This document shows, one piece after another, positions 16,124 through 24,430 of a stretch of 64,000 bases of DNA (position 1 is the stretch's first letter; the number at the start of each line of letters is the position of its first letter). Made by a program: the position numbers and the translations under genes. This DNA comes from an uncultured Ruegeria sp. Its GTDB lineage: Bacteria; Pseudomonadota; Alphaproteobacteria; Rhodobacterales; Rhodobacteraceae. Below the pieces are notes generated by a model. It worked only from the letters and a program-made list of their open reading frames with translations. It was not told where the DNA came from and did no database searches. The stretch spans positions 1 through 64,000 of the forward strand of contig NZ_CANMQQ010000015.1 of the NCBI RefSeq assembly GCF_947500045.1, written 5' to 3'.

Positions 16124-17584
16124 ATGCGGACATACACACCGTTTGTTTCAGGTGAATTTCAACAATGGACAGGCGAGACAATTCCCAGCGTCAACCCGGC
16201 AACGGGTCAGGAATGGAGCCTTATTGCCAGATGTAACGCCGCTGATGCCGACGCTGCAATCCGGGATGCGGACCGTGCGTTCAGACAGGGCCAATGGGCC
16301 GCGCTGAGTGCAGAGGGGCGCGCCGACAAACTCGACGCTCTCGCCGATGTGCTGGAACAGCGCTGGGAAGAGCTGGTCGAGCCAGAAATTATGGATAACG
16401 GTAAGCGCATCACTGAAGTACGCGGTCAGTTCTCGGGGTTACACGGCTGGTATCGTCATTTTGCAGCCGAGGCGCGGAAACTGGCCCCCGTTTCCCAGAA
16501 CAATTCCATTCCCGGCGTCACCAGTGTTGGGCATTTGATGCCCTACGGCGTGGTCGTCGCGATTACACCGTGGAATTCACCTTTGATGATACTTGCCTGG
16601 AAATTGGCCCCGGCGCTGGCCGCTGGGAATACGGTTGTGGTGAAACCATCAGAGATGGCTTCGGCCTCAACTTTGGAATTCGCGCGACTGGCACATGAGG
16701 CGGGCCTTCCGCCCGGCGTGCTAAACGTCTTAACCGGGTTTGGCCATGAAGTCGGAGAAGCGCTGGTGAGGCACCCTCTGACGCGCAAGGTGACCTTCAC
16801 GGGGTCGGATATGGGGGGGCGCAAAGTGGCGAATGCGGCCTCGGACAATGTGGTCCCCACCACGCTCGAACTCGGCGGTAAGTCGCCCCAGGTCGTCTTC
16901 GACGATTGTGATCTGGGCGCCGCCGTCAATGGTGTCTTGTCGGGGATTTTTCTGTCCAATGGCCAGACCTGCGTCGCCGGATCAAGATTGATTGTCCAGA
17001 CATCCATCAAGGATAAGTTGATATCGCGGTTGCTGGAACGGGCCCGCCCCCTGAAGCCCGGAGACCCCTTGGATCCGTCCACACAGATTGCGCCGCTTGC
17101 CAACGAACCACATTTGCGCAAGGTCACAGCAATGATCGAACAGGCAAAGCTTGATGGGGCAAGGTGTTTGTTGGACGGTACTGAAACGGTGAAAGGACTT
17201 GCCGGGTATTATGTCGGCCCGACGGTCTTTGATCAGGTTTCTCAGGACATGGAGATCTGGCGCGAAGAAGTATTTGGCCCCGTGCTTTGTGTTGCCACAT
17301 TCGAGTCAGAGGATGAAGCCATCGCGCTGGCCAATGACAGCGACTATGGGCTGGCTGCAGGAATTTGGACCACAGATACCGTCAAGGCCGCCCGCGTAGC
17401 TGACGCACTATGTTCCGGGACAGTATATATCAATCACTACCGCAGCGTAGATCCCGGCAGTCCGATTGGTGGCATCAAACTATCGGGATACGGGCGAGAG
17501 TTGGGGCCCGACGCGATCAGTGATTTCCTTCAGGTTAAGTCTGTCTGGACCGGCTCTAGCCCAGTACCCGATCCGTTCCCCTGA
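16124..17584 (+). CDS. NAD(P)-dependent aldehyde dehydrogenase
   Basis: A 486-residue ALDH-superfamily enzyme with the complete catalytic set. TPWNSPLM is a cofactor-site motif, ELGGKSPQ carries the general-base Glu (about 255), and GQTCVAGSR carries the nucleophilic Cys (about 289). The 5' end abuts the deacylase stop, so the two genes are co-expressed. It probably oxidises the aldehyde released by the divergently encoded split TPP decarboxylase. It belongs to the broad betaine-aldehyde/phenylacetaldehyde-type group, and the substrate cannot be read from sequence. Confidence 0.85.
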   Translation: MRTYTPFVSGEFQQWTGETIPSVNPATGQEWSLIARCNAADADAAIRDADRAFRQGQWAALSAEGRADKLDALADVLEQRWEELVEPEIMDNGKRITEVRGQFSGLHGWYRHFAAEARKLAPVSQNNSIPGVTSVGHLMPYGVVVAITPWNSPLMILAWKLAPALAAGNTVVVKPSEMASASTLEFARLAHEAGLPPGVLNVLTGFGHEVGEALVRHPLTRKVTFTGSDMGGRKVANAASDNVVPTTLELGGKSPQVVFDDCDLGAAVNGVLSGIFLSNGQTCVAGSRLIVQTSIKDKLISRLLERARPLKPGDPLDPSTQIAPLANEPHLRKVTAMIEQAKLDGARCLLDGTETVKGLAGYYVGPTVFDQVSQDMEIWREEVFGPVLCVATFESEDEAIALANDSDYGLAAGIWTTDTVKAARVADALCSGTVYINHYRSVDPGSPIGGIKLSGYGRELGPDAISDFLQVKSVWTGSSPVPDPFP

Positions 17585-17685
17585 ATGTCCCGGGCTTCGC
17601 GGTGCACGCGCAACCACAAGGCCACCGATTGAAACGAAATGGATACGGGTTCTGGTCTCTGGATGGCGCTTCAATAAATAACTAT

Positions 17686-17713
17686 TTGACATGTGACATA
17701 TACTATCAATAAT
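17686..17713 (+). promoter_or_regulatory. Sigma-70-like promoter for the Rieske/DUF1116/amidase operon
   Basis: TTGACA at 17686-17691 is a perfect -35 hexamer. A 16-bp spacer separates it from AATAAT at 17708-17713 as -10. The surroundings are strikingly AT-rich for this genome, and the Rieske gene starts about 145 bp downstream. This supports a transcription unit separate from the upstream aldehyde dehydrogenase operon. Confidence 0.5.
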
Positions 17714-17856
17714 TAAATATGATAAATATTGCGCAGCCCGATTGCCCAGGCAAAAACACTTTTTCGGGTTCGCTTCGCCCAAAATTGCACGAAGCCCTGA
17801 GCCGCATCTGAAAGCCGAAGCCAGGCGCATATGGCATGCATCACCGGAAGGCCCAA

Positions 17857-19239
17857 ATGACAAAGCCACCTGAGAACAGCCCATTCGAAATCCCCGCAGG
17901 AAACTTCCGCGGCCATGATCAACAAGGTGTCTGGTCAGAAAGCTACGACCCGGAACTGACTGAGGTTGGCCCAGGCACTCCCTGCGGCGAATATCTGCGC
18001 CGGTTCTGGATGCCCGTTGCGATGACGGACCAGATCGGCCATCTCCCTTATCGCATCCGCATTCTGGGCGAAGATCTGATCCTGTTTCGCGAAAAGAAAG
18101 ATGGCAAACTGGGATGTACCCATCTGCATTGCTGCCACCGAAACATGAGCTTGGAATTTGGCATCGTGGAAGAGGGCGGAATCCGCTGTTCCTACCACGG
18201 CTGGAAATATGGTCTCGATGGGACCGTTCTGGAAACGCCATGCGAACCCCCGGCTTCCCAGGTCAAGAAAAAAGCATGTCTGGGTGCCTACCCGATCGTC
18301 GAATATAAGGGGCTGGCTTTTGCTTATATGGGGCCTGCGGATAAAACGCCCCCTTTCCCAGTCATGGATACATTCGACGACGAAGGTGATGAACTGGTGC
18401 CCTATCTCATCAAGTCGCCCTGCAACTGGTTGCAGGTGATGGAAAACGCATGGGACCCGTTTCACGTGGTCTATTTGCATACCAAAGCGGCGCGGGTGCA
18501 ATTCCACGAAGCCTTCGCACATATGCCGATGATTGAGTTCCATGACAGTCAGACCGGCGATTTTTACACAAACGTGCGCCGGGATGGTGATTTCATCTGG
18601 GTGCGGGTGCATGATCACATGCTGCCCTCGTTCACTCAGAATGGCGGTCATTTTCCGATCCCCGATCGCTCTCGGTATTTCGGGCGGGGCGGTCTGACAC
18701 GGTGGATCACTCCGATTGATGACACCAATACGATGGTCATCGCATGGCGTCACTTTCGGGAAGAGCGGTTCAACGATGACCCGCGCGGCATGACCAATCG
18801 AGATGAGGTCGGCTTTGGCACGACCGACTTTTACGGCCAGGGGCCGGATCGTCCTTATGAAATGCGGCAGCGCGATCCGGGCGACTATGATGCCTGGGTC
18901 AGTCAGGGTCCGATCAACATCCATGCCCGCGAGAACCTGTCTTTTACCGACCGGGGCGTGGCCAAGGCGCGCCGGATGCTGCGCAACGCAATTCGCGCAC
19001 TTCAGGACGGAACACCGCCCGAGCAGCCGACTGACAACTTCAGTGGGGTTATCCCGACCTATGCGGGTGATACCGTACTGAAAATCCCGTTACAGGAGGG
19101 ACGTGATGATGGGGCCTTGCAAAAAGAAGTCTCGTTCAAGGTCGCAGATATCCTGAAGTCCGGCGACCATTTGCAGGGGTCTGAGCGTCGCGCCTTCATC
19201 GAAGGCGCATTGAAGGAATATGAGGCAGGTTGGTCATGA
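17857..19239 (+). CDS. Rieske non-heme iron oxygenase, alpha subunit (phthalate-dioxygenase-like)
   Basis: A 460-residue oxygenase. The Rieske [2Fe-2S] ligands are C92-x-H94 and C111-x2-H114. The mononuclear iron site is NAWDPFHVVYLH, with Asp200 bridging and His203 and His208 as ligands. The C-terminal half is the catalytic domain. The family hydroxylates or N/O-demethylates aromatic and heterocyclic compounds with electrons from a separate reductase. No reductase gene is in this operon or window. The ATG at 17857 is chosen because GGAAGG lies about 6 nt before it. It is the first gene of a five-gene run with ATGA or TGATG junctions, followed by two paralogous unknown proteins, a DUF1116 protein and an amidase. 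Confidence 0.85.
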   Translation: MTKPPENSPFEIPAGNFRGHDQQGVWSESYDPELTEVGPGTPCGEYLRRFWMPVAMTDQIGHLPYRIRILGEDLILFREKKDGKLGCTHLHCCHRNMSLEFGIVEEGGIRCSYHGWKYGLDGTVLETPCEPPASQVKKKACLGAYPIVEYKGLAFAYMGPADKTPPFPVMDTFDDEGDELVPYLIKSPCNWLQVMENAWDPFHVVYLHTKAARVQFHEAFAHMPMIEFHDSQTGDFYTNVRRDGDFIWVRVHDHMLPSFTQNGGHFPIPDRSRYFGRGGLTRWITPIDDTNTMVIAWRHFREERFNDDPRGMTNRDEVGFGTTDFYGQGPDRPYEMRQRDPGDYDAWVSQGPINIHARENLSFTDRGVAKARRMLRNAIRALQDGTPPEQPTDNFSGVIPTYAGDTVLKIPLQEGRDDGALQKEVSFKVADILKSGDHLQGSERRAFIEGALKEYEAGWS

Positions 19240-19868
19240 ACACGCGCATTCCCCACAACCCGGGCCGGGTTGATTGGTCGGGCGAGAACCCGGGCATATA
19301 CCTCAAACAACAGCCCGATCAGGCGCATTACGATACGTTGGCTTTGTTTTTTCGCGTGGTTTTGTCGCCATATGGGCGTGGCCATGCCGCCATCGTACTT
19401 GGCGCCCCGGATGAAGCCAGCGGCTGGCCGATTGTCCCCAACCTGATCATGACCGACAACCAGCGCATGATGCGCTGGATCGTCGACGGCTGGGTCACCA
19501 AGATGCCGACCTTTGTCGGCAAACCCGGACTGCAAGCCATGACGTGGCTGGATTGTGACAGCGTTGAAAAGCGGCCCGGCGACCTTAAGACACGCTATTC
19601 GGAAACCCTGCGTGGTTCGGGCGTGACACTGGAAATGATCTGGCAGGATATGGGGCCGCCGCTGCCGGTTGAAGTGACCCGCGAAAATTCGGCCACCAAA
19701 GAGCACGAGATGTATTCCGTATTTCTTGAAGCCAAGCAGGCGCAGGTCAGGATCAACGGCACCGCCCTGCCCGGTCAGGTGGCAGATCGCCAGTTCTTTG
19801 GCCGCACGATGAGCACGGCTTTTCTGGCCTTCTCGGAAACCTGGGTCACTCCAGCGGAGGACGACTGA
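19236..19868 (+). CDS. Unknown protein, first of a tandem paralogous pair
   Basis: A 210-residue soluble protein of no family I recognise. It begins 4 bp inside the Rieske gene (ATGA coupling) and shares one base with the next gene. It is clearly homologous to its neighbour: both have VDW-GENPGI near the N-terminus, ALFFRV..SP.G.G, a LG.PD....P..PN motif, NG.ALPG, and a C-terminal FL.FSETW..P. It has no signal peptide, membrane helix or metal-binding motif. The strict coupling to an oxygenase suggests a subunit or substrate-handling partner of that enzyme, perhaps as a heterodimer with the next protein. That is inference from order only. Confidence 0.8.
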   Translation: MNTRIPHNPGRVDWSGENPGIYLKQQPDQAHYDTLALFFRVVLSPYGRGHAAIVLGAPDEASGWPIVPNLIMTDNQRMMRWIVDGWVTKMPTFVGKPGLQAMTWLDCDSVEKRPGDLKTRYSETLRGSGVTLEMIWQDMGPPLPVEVTRENSATKEHEMYSVFLEAKQAQVRINGTALPGQVADRQFFGRTMSTAFLAFSETWVTPAEDD

Positions 19869-20494
19869 TGCCCCTGAACGAACCAATTACCCCAGGTGTT
19901 GTCGACTGGACCGGTGAAAACCCCGGTATCCTTCTTAAGGATGAGAACGACAATTTCAGCGCAATGGCGCTTTTCTTCCGCGTCGCTTGGTCCCCAGTCG
20001 GTCAGGGGCAGGTGCTGCTGTTGTTGGGATCACCTGATCTGGCTGATGGGCCACCCGAGGCACCAAACGTCATTCTCAGCGACAATCCTGACCTAACCTC
20101 GTTCCTGAAAAAGAATTTTATCAGCAAACTGGCCGCATTCGCCAATGCACCGTCTTTTGCCACTCTGCCGGAAATCGGAGCTCAGGCCGTACGCAGCTCG
20201 GGCGACCCCATGAGCCACCGCTACACCGAAACGATTTCAGGCGGCACTCTGACGGTTGAATTGGTTTGGGAAGGTTTTGAACCACCCCGCGCGTTGGAGT
20301 TATCCCCGCATGAGGTCGCGTCGGGCGAACAAAACATGTTCTCGCTGCTGGTCCCTGCCCATTCGGCCCAGATCATCGTCAATGGCCGCGCACTACCGGG
20401 CAAGCTGGGCACGCGAGTGCAGGCCGGGTATGAGACTACAACTGCGTTTCTCTACTTCTCAGAAACCTGGATCATCCCGCCGGAGGGATCATGA
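19868..20494 (+). CDS. Unknown protein, second of a tandem paralogous pair
   Basis: A 208-residue paralogue of the preceding protein, presumably from an old tandem duplication. Identity is concentrated in the N-terminal VDWTGENPGILLK, the ALFFRVAWSPVGQG segment, SDNPD, and the NGRALPG...TTAFLYFSETW tail. The middle third has diverged. Its start overlaps the previous stop by one base (TGATG), and its own stop overlaps the DUF1116 start by four bases. No catalytic motif is visible. Retention of two diverged copies side by side suggests an obligate heteromer. No known function can be assigned. Confidence 0.8.
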   Translation: MPLNEPITPGVVDWTGENPGILLKDENDNFSAMALFFRVAWSPVGQGQVLLLLGSPDLADGPPEAPNVILSDNPDLTSFLKKNFISKLAAFANAPSFATLPEIGAQAVRSSGDPMSHRYTETISGGTLTVELVWEGFEPPRALELSPHEVASGEQNMFSLLVPAHSAQIIVNGRALPGKLGTRVQAGYETTTAFLYFSETWIIPPEGS

Positions 20495-21684
20495 CCCTGC
20501 ACCCTGCCGATCAGTTGGCATTCGACCGCGCGATGGTCACACAACCGGTCTGGAACCGTTTCAATTCCGCGGCCGACGCGGTTGGGCTGGCTGACAATGT
20601 GCTGCTGCACGCCGGTCCTGCGTTTTTCAGCGCTGCTCAAATCACTGCCCCTATTCTGAACTCGGCGTGTGTTTCGGCGGTCTGGGAAGGACTGGCCCGG
20701 GATTTTGATCAAGCCGAAGCCATGATCATGGCAGGTGAAATTAAGATGCATCCGGCACAGGATCACGATGTTGTCACGCCGTTGGCGGCCGTGGTTTCAG
20801 CCTCGATGCCACTGCATACGGTTTATGATGCATGGCGCGGTCAGACGCGGGTTTTTGCTCCAATCAATGGCGGCGCACGCCCGTCCTTACGGTTGGGTCT
20901 ACGGTCAGAGGCAGTGCTTGAACACATTCGCTGGCTGAACACACGCTTTCTGGATGTTTTGCAGAATGGTCTGGCAGAAGGGATTGCTCTGGTTCCGCTG
21001 GCCGTCGAGGGCCTGATGGGCGGTGATGATTGTCACGGGCGCACCCCAGTCGCAGGCAAAGCGTTGGTTGCTGAGCTGAAGGACCGCACACCCGGCGGCA
21101 TTCGCGACGAAGAAGCGCTGGAATTCATGGAAAGCTCACCTTCGCTGTTCCTCAATCTCTGGATGGCAGCGACAAAGTTGATGATGAAACTTGCTGAAGG
21201 GGTCGAAGGCTCCAGTTTTGTCACTGCGGCGGGTGGAAATGGGCAAGAGGTTGGTATCCAGATCTCGGGCCTGCCCGGACAATGGTTTACAGTTCCGGCA
21301 ACACCGCCCAAGGGGCGTTTCGATACAGACTTGCCCCAAGATCGCGCGCTTGGCGCAATCGGCGACAGCGCCGTGGTCGAGGCTTTTGGTCTGGGTGCCA
21401 TGGCGATCGAGCTTAGCCCGGAACAGAAAAAGGCACTTGGTGCCTATCTGCCCGACAATTCCGAGGCCCGCATGACTGGCCTTTCAGCCGGTGCTCATCC
21501 CTATTTCCGCGCGTTGGATATTCGGCTTGGCTCGACCGCGCGCGGTGCAGTGGCGCAAGGATCAGGTCCGGCAATTGGTTTGGGTATTCTTGATCGGATG
21601 GGTCAGGCCGGACGGTTGGGAGGCGGCATCTACGATATGCCGGTTGATCCGTTCAGCGCTGCGGTGAAAGCACTGGGTGCATGA
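20491..21684 (+). CDS. DUF1116 (YahG/YlbE-like) family protein
   Basis: A 397-residue cytoplasmic protein of the family containing E. coli YahG and YlbE. GLMGGDDCHGRTP and the AAGGNGQEVGIQ segment are characteristic. YlbE (AllG) has been reported as part of oxamate carbamoyltransferase together with FdrA (AllF) and YlbF (AllH). I cite this from memory and the present protein may differ. Here neither an FdrA-like, a DUF2877 nor a carbamate kinase gene is present. Instead the gene sits in a coupled operon between an unknown paralogous pair and an amidase. A carbamoyl- or amide-transfer role in breaking down an N-containing ring is a hypothesis. Confidence 0.65.
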   Translation: MTLHPADQLAFDRAMVTQPVWNRFNSAADAVGLADNVLLHAGPAFFSAAQITAPILNSACVSAVWEGLARDFDQAEAMIMAGEIKMHPAQDHDVVTPLAAVVSASMPLHTVYDAWRGQTRVFAPINGGARPSLRLGLRSEAVLEHIRWLNTRFLDVLQNGLAEGIALVPLAVEGLMGGDDCHGRTPVAGKALVAELKDRTPGGIRDEEALEFMESSPSLFLNLWMAATKLMMKLAEGVEGSSFVTAAGGNGQEVGIQISGLPGQWFTVPATPPKGRFDTDLPQDRALGAIGDSAVVEAFGLGAMAIELSPEQKKALGAYLPDNSEARMTGLSAGAHPYFRALDIRLGSTARGAVAQGSGPAIGLGILDRMGQAGRLGGGIYDMPVDPFSAAVKALGA

Positions 21685-22970
21685 CCGACCTGAACCGCCG
21701 CAGCGCGCGCAACCTTGCCCAACGGATCAAGATGAGAGAGGTCAAACCCTCAGAGGTTATGCAGGCGCATCTGGATCGTATCGCACTGCGTGAACCCGAC
21801 ATCGGGGCGTTTCAGTATCTCGATGCGGATCGCGCAATGGATCGTGCGATGGCCGCCGACCTGCAGCATGCAAACGGGCCGTTGCATGGTGTACCCTTCG
21901 TGATCAAGGATATCATCGACACAGACGACATGCCGACGGGTTGGGGCAGTGACCTGTATTCCGACCGCCGGCCAGTCAGAAACGCGGCCTGCGTTCAGAT
22001 GTTTCTGGATGCGGGCGCTATTCCCATCGGCAAAACAGTCACGACTGAGTTTGCCTATTTCCGGCCCGGCAAAACGGCAAACCCGCACAATCTGGCGCAT
22101 ACGCCGGGCGGGTCTTCATCGGGCTCTGCCGCCGCCGTAGCTGATTTTATGGCCCCGTTGGCCTTTGGGTCGCAGACAGCTGCATCACTGATCAGACCTG
22201 CGGCTTATTGCGGGGTCTATGGATTTCGCCCCACGATCCATGGCTATCCACTTGCAGGGGTGATGGGATTGTCGCCAAGTCTTGATACACTCGGCGTTCT
22301 CGCCCGCGATCCAAATGACTTGGCGCTGGCCGATGCGGTGTTGCGCGGCACAAACCCTCCACAAGCTGCACAGTTCGAGGACAATCTGCCTCGCATCAGT
22401 CTGATGCGCGGTCCGCATTGGATGGATGGTTCGATCGAGATGCGTGACACCTGCACCCGCGCCTTGTCTGCCATTGCAGGAACAGGGGCCGAAACGGGTG
22501 AGATTGCACACCCTGAGATTTTTGCCGACCTGACAGCGGCGCATAACACAGTGATGGCTTATGAGGCCGCCCGACTGCGCCGCGATGAGTTCGAAAAAGG
22601 GATTCCTGCAATCAGCCTCCAATTCCAGGCTCTGATAGAAACCGGGCTAGAGGTCAGCGAGGCGAATTACCAACACGCAAAAACCGTCCGAGACCGCGCT
22701 GTAATGATATTGGAACAGCTTTTTAGGGATACCGACGCCCTTCTTGTTCCGTCTGCTCCAGGTTCGGCCCCGGTAGGATTGGAAGCAACCGGCGATCCGT
22801 TGTTCTCACGCATGTGGAACCTGTTGCAGATACCATCCGTGGCAGTCCCTTTTGGCACCAATGCAGACGGGTTGCCGCTGGGTGTACAGCTTATCGCACC
22901 GCGCGGCAGCGATGCCCGGTTGCTTGATATCGCACAATGGGTGGGCAGTATCCTCAACCCACCGGACTGA
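21681..22970 (+). CDS. Amidase signature family enzyme
   Basis: A 429-residue amidase. It has the Ser-cisSer-Lys triad: Lys in FVIKDIID (about residue 77), the first Ser in the Gly/Ser-rich GGSSSGSAAA motif, and the nucleophile region GSQTAASLIRPA. The family hydrolyses linear amides, ureides or carbamates to acid plus ammonia. It starts four bases inside the DUF1116 gene and is last in the operon; an AEC-family transporter gene converges from the other strand 16 bp away. After Rieske oxygenation of a nitrogen compound it could release ammonia from an amide product (inference). GatA is excluded by the lack of gatB or gatC nearby. Confidence 0.85.
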   Translation: MTDLNRRSARNLAQRIKMREVKPSEVMQAHLDRIALREPDIGAFQYLDADRAMDRAMAADLQHANGPLHGVPFVIKDIIDTDDMPTGWGSDLYSDRRPVRNAACVQMFLDAGAIPIGKTVTTEFAYFRPGKTANPHNLAHTPGGSSSGSAAAVADFMAPLAFGSQTAASLIRPAAYCGVYGFRPTIHGYPLAGVMGLSPSLDTLGVLARDPNDLALADAVLRGTNPPQAAQFEDNLPRISLMRGPHWMDGSIEMRDTCTRALSAIAGTGAETGEIAHPEIFADLTAAHNTVMAYEAARLRRDEFEKGIPAISLQFQALIETGLEVSEANYQHAKTVRDRAVMILEQLFRDTDALLVPSAPGSAPVGLEATGDPLFSRMWNLLQIPSVAVPFGTNADGLPLGVQLIAPRGSDARLLDIAQWVGSILNPPD

Positions 22971-22986
22971 ATGGGTCTGCGTGGCC

Positions 22987-23919
22987 TTAACCAATCAAAG
23001 GCAATAATATCGCCAGTGAAATTGGGATGCTGACGGCTGCAATAAGGGTCTGAAGTGTCACTATGGCGGCCATCAACGGCGCGTCGCCGCCCAATTGCTT
23101 GGACAAGGTATAAGAAGAAGCCCCAGTTGGAACCACCGAATAAACCACCGCGATCATCAGCACATCCTGCGGAAGCCCGACCAGCATCCCAATACTCAAA
23201 GCTGCCAGCGGAAACACCAGCATTTTGCCAACAAAGGCCAGAACCAAGGGCATCAAGCTCGCCGCCATGGCCCGAACACGCAGGTTCGCACCAACCGCCA
23301 GCAAAGTAATCGGCAAAGCACCCGCCCCCAGAATGTCAGCTACGTCATGGACAACAGGAATGCGATCACCGATCACCTGATTTGCCCCAACAGCCAATAG
23401 GATCGAAATGACATAAGGGTTGCGCCCAAGCTCGCGCAGGATAGCGACCGGCAGGCGGGTTGCTGTATCCTGTTTCAGCGCCCCGACCATCATGACCACC
23501 ATAACTATATTGGTGATCGGCACCAGTATCGCAGTCGCCAGAATCGCGATGTCAAACCCTGCTGGACCAAAGAGATTGGCTGCAAGCGCGAGACCAATGA
23601 ACGAGTTGTGCCGCGCACTTCCCTGAAGGATCGACGTCGCCTGTGGTGCGGAATATCCCAGCAGTCGCGCGGTGATGACGGCAAAAACCAGCGCCGCCAG
23701 AAATCCGCCCAATATGGTCACTGAATAAAGCCCAAGCGCGGATTTATCCAAAGGCGATAGCGAAATTTTCGTGAACAGCAGGCAAGGCATCAGAACCCAG
23801 TAGACCAGCTTGTCATTCAGGTTCCAGAAATCGGTGCTGGGAATTCCACCTTTGCGAAGGGCCAGGCCCAACGCAATGATCAGAAAGATCGGCAATATCG
23901 AGGTCAGGGTCGAAAACAT
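22987..23919 (-). CDS. AEC (auxin efflux carrier) family transporter
   Basis: A 310-residue integral membrane protein with about ten helices and the AEC pattern of two five-helix repeats. Bacterial AEC proteins move malate, malonate or other small organic acids; the auxin name comes from plant PIN homologues. The gene stands alone on the minus strand between the amidase operon and the sarcosine oxidase operon. Its start (23919) lies downstream of the ridA stop with a gap of about 80 bp, so read-through from the sox operon is possible. Confidence 0.8.
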   Translation of the reverse strand: MFSTLTSILPIFLIIALGLALRKGGIPSTDFWNLNDKLVYWVLMPCLLFTKISLSPLDKSALGLYSVTILGGFLAALVFAVITARLLGYSAPQATSILQGSARHNSFIGLALAANLFGPAGFDIAILATAILVPITNIVMVVMMVGALKQDTATRLPVAILRELGRNPYVISILLAVGANQVIGDRIPVVHDVADILGAGALPITLLAVGANLRVRAMAASLMPLVLAFVGKMLVFPLAALSIGMLVGLPQDVLMIAVVYSVVPTGASSYTLSKQLGGDAPLMAAIVTLQTLIAAVSIPISLAILLPLIG

Positions 23920-24001
23920 TTCAGTTCACTGACAATTTTGGGCGACGCATCGGGACCCTGTCATACCGCAAAATTCAGCGCAACTCATCTGACGCCGATT
24001 A

Positions 24002-24415
24002 TCAGGCGCTTTCGTTTGGATCGTCGTCGATGATGGCCATTGCATCGATTTCAACCAGCAAAGTCGGGTCGGCCAACCCCTGCACGACCACTCCGGTTGA
24101 ACAGTGATGCACGCCCTCGAACCAACGATTGATCGCCTCGTAAACGGCAGGCCGGTAAGAGATATCGGTGACATAAACCGTCAACTTGCAAACATCGGCA
24201 AGGCTGCCGCCGGCCTCTTCCATCCAGCGCTGAATGTTGCGGCAGGCCTGATCCGCTTGTGCGCCGGGGTCGCCTTCGCCGATGAGCGTCCCATCCAGCA
24301 AAGTTCCAACCTGTCCTTGCATAAAGACAAAATCACCCCGCGCGCGGATTGCCTTGGAATAGGTCGCCTGCGCGTGATACCGGGTCTGGTACTTGTGAAT
24401 ATGGGTGCGGGCCAT
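24002..24415 (-). CDS. RidA family (YjgF/YER057c/UK114) protein
   Basis: A 137-residue small trimer-forming protein of the Rid family, which hydrolyses reactive imine/enamine intermediates. The C-terminal VEIDAMAII is typical. The conserved Arg that contacts the carboxylate in RidA (the PARS/T segment) reads HHCST here. This is therefore one of the Rid subfamilies without the classical deaminase residue, and the activity is uncertain. It is last in the soxBDAG operon, 15 bp after soxG. Sarcosine or other amine oxidation yields imines, so the context fits. Confidence 0.8.
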   Translation of the reverse strand: MARTHIHKYQTRYHAQATYSKAIRARGDFVFMQGQVGTLLDGTLIGEGDPGAQADQACRNIQRWMEEAGGSLADVCKLTVYVTDISYRPAVYEAINRWFEGVHHCSTGVVVQGLADPTLLVEIDAMAIIDDDPNESA

Positions 24416-24430
24416 TCGCTCTCTCTCCCT

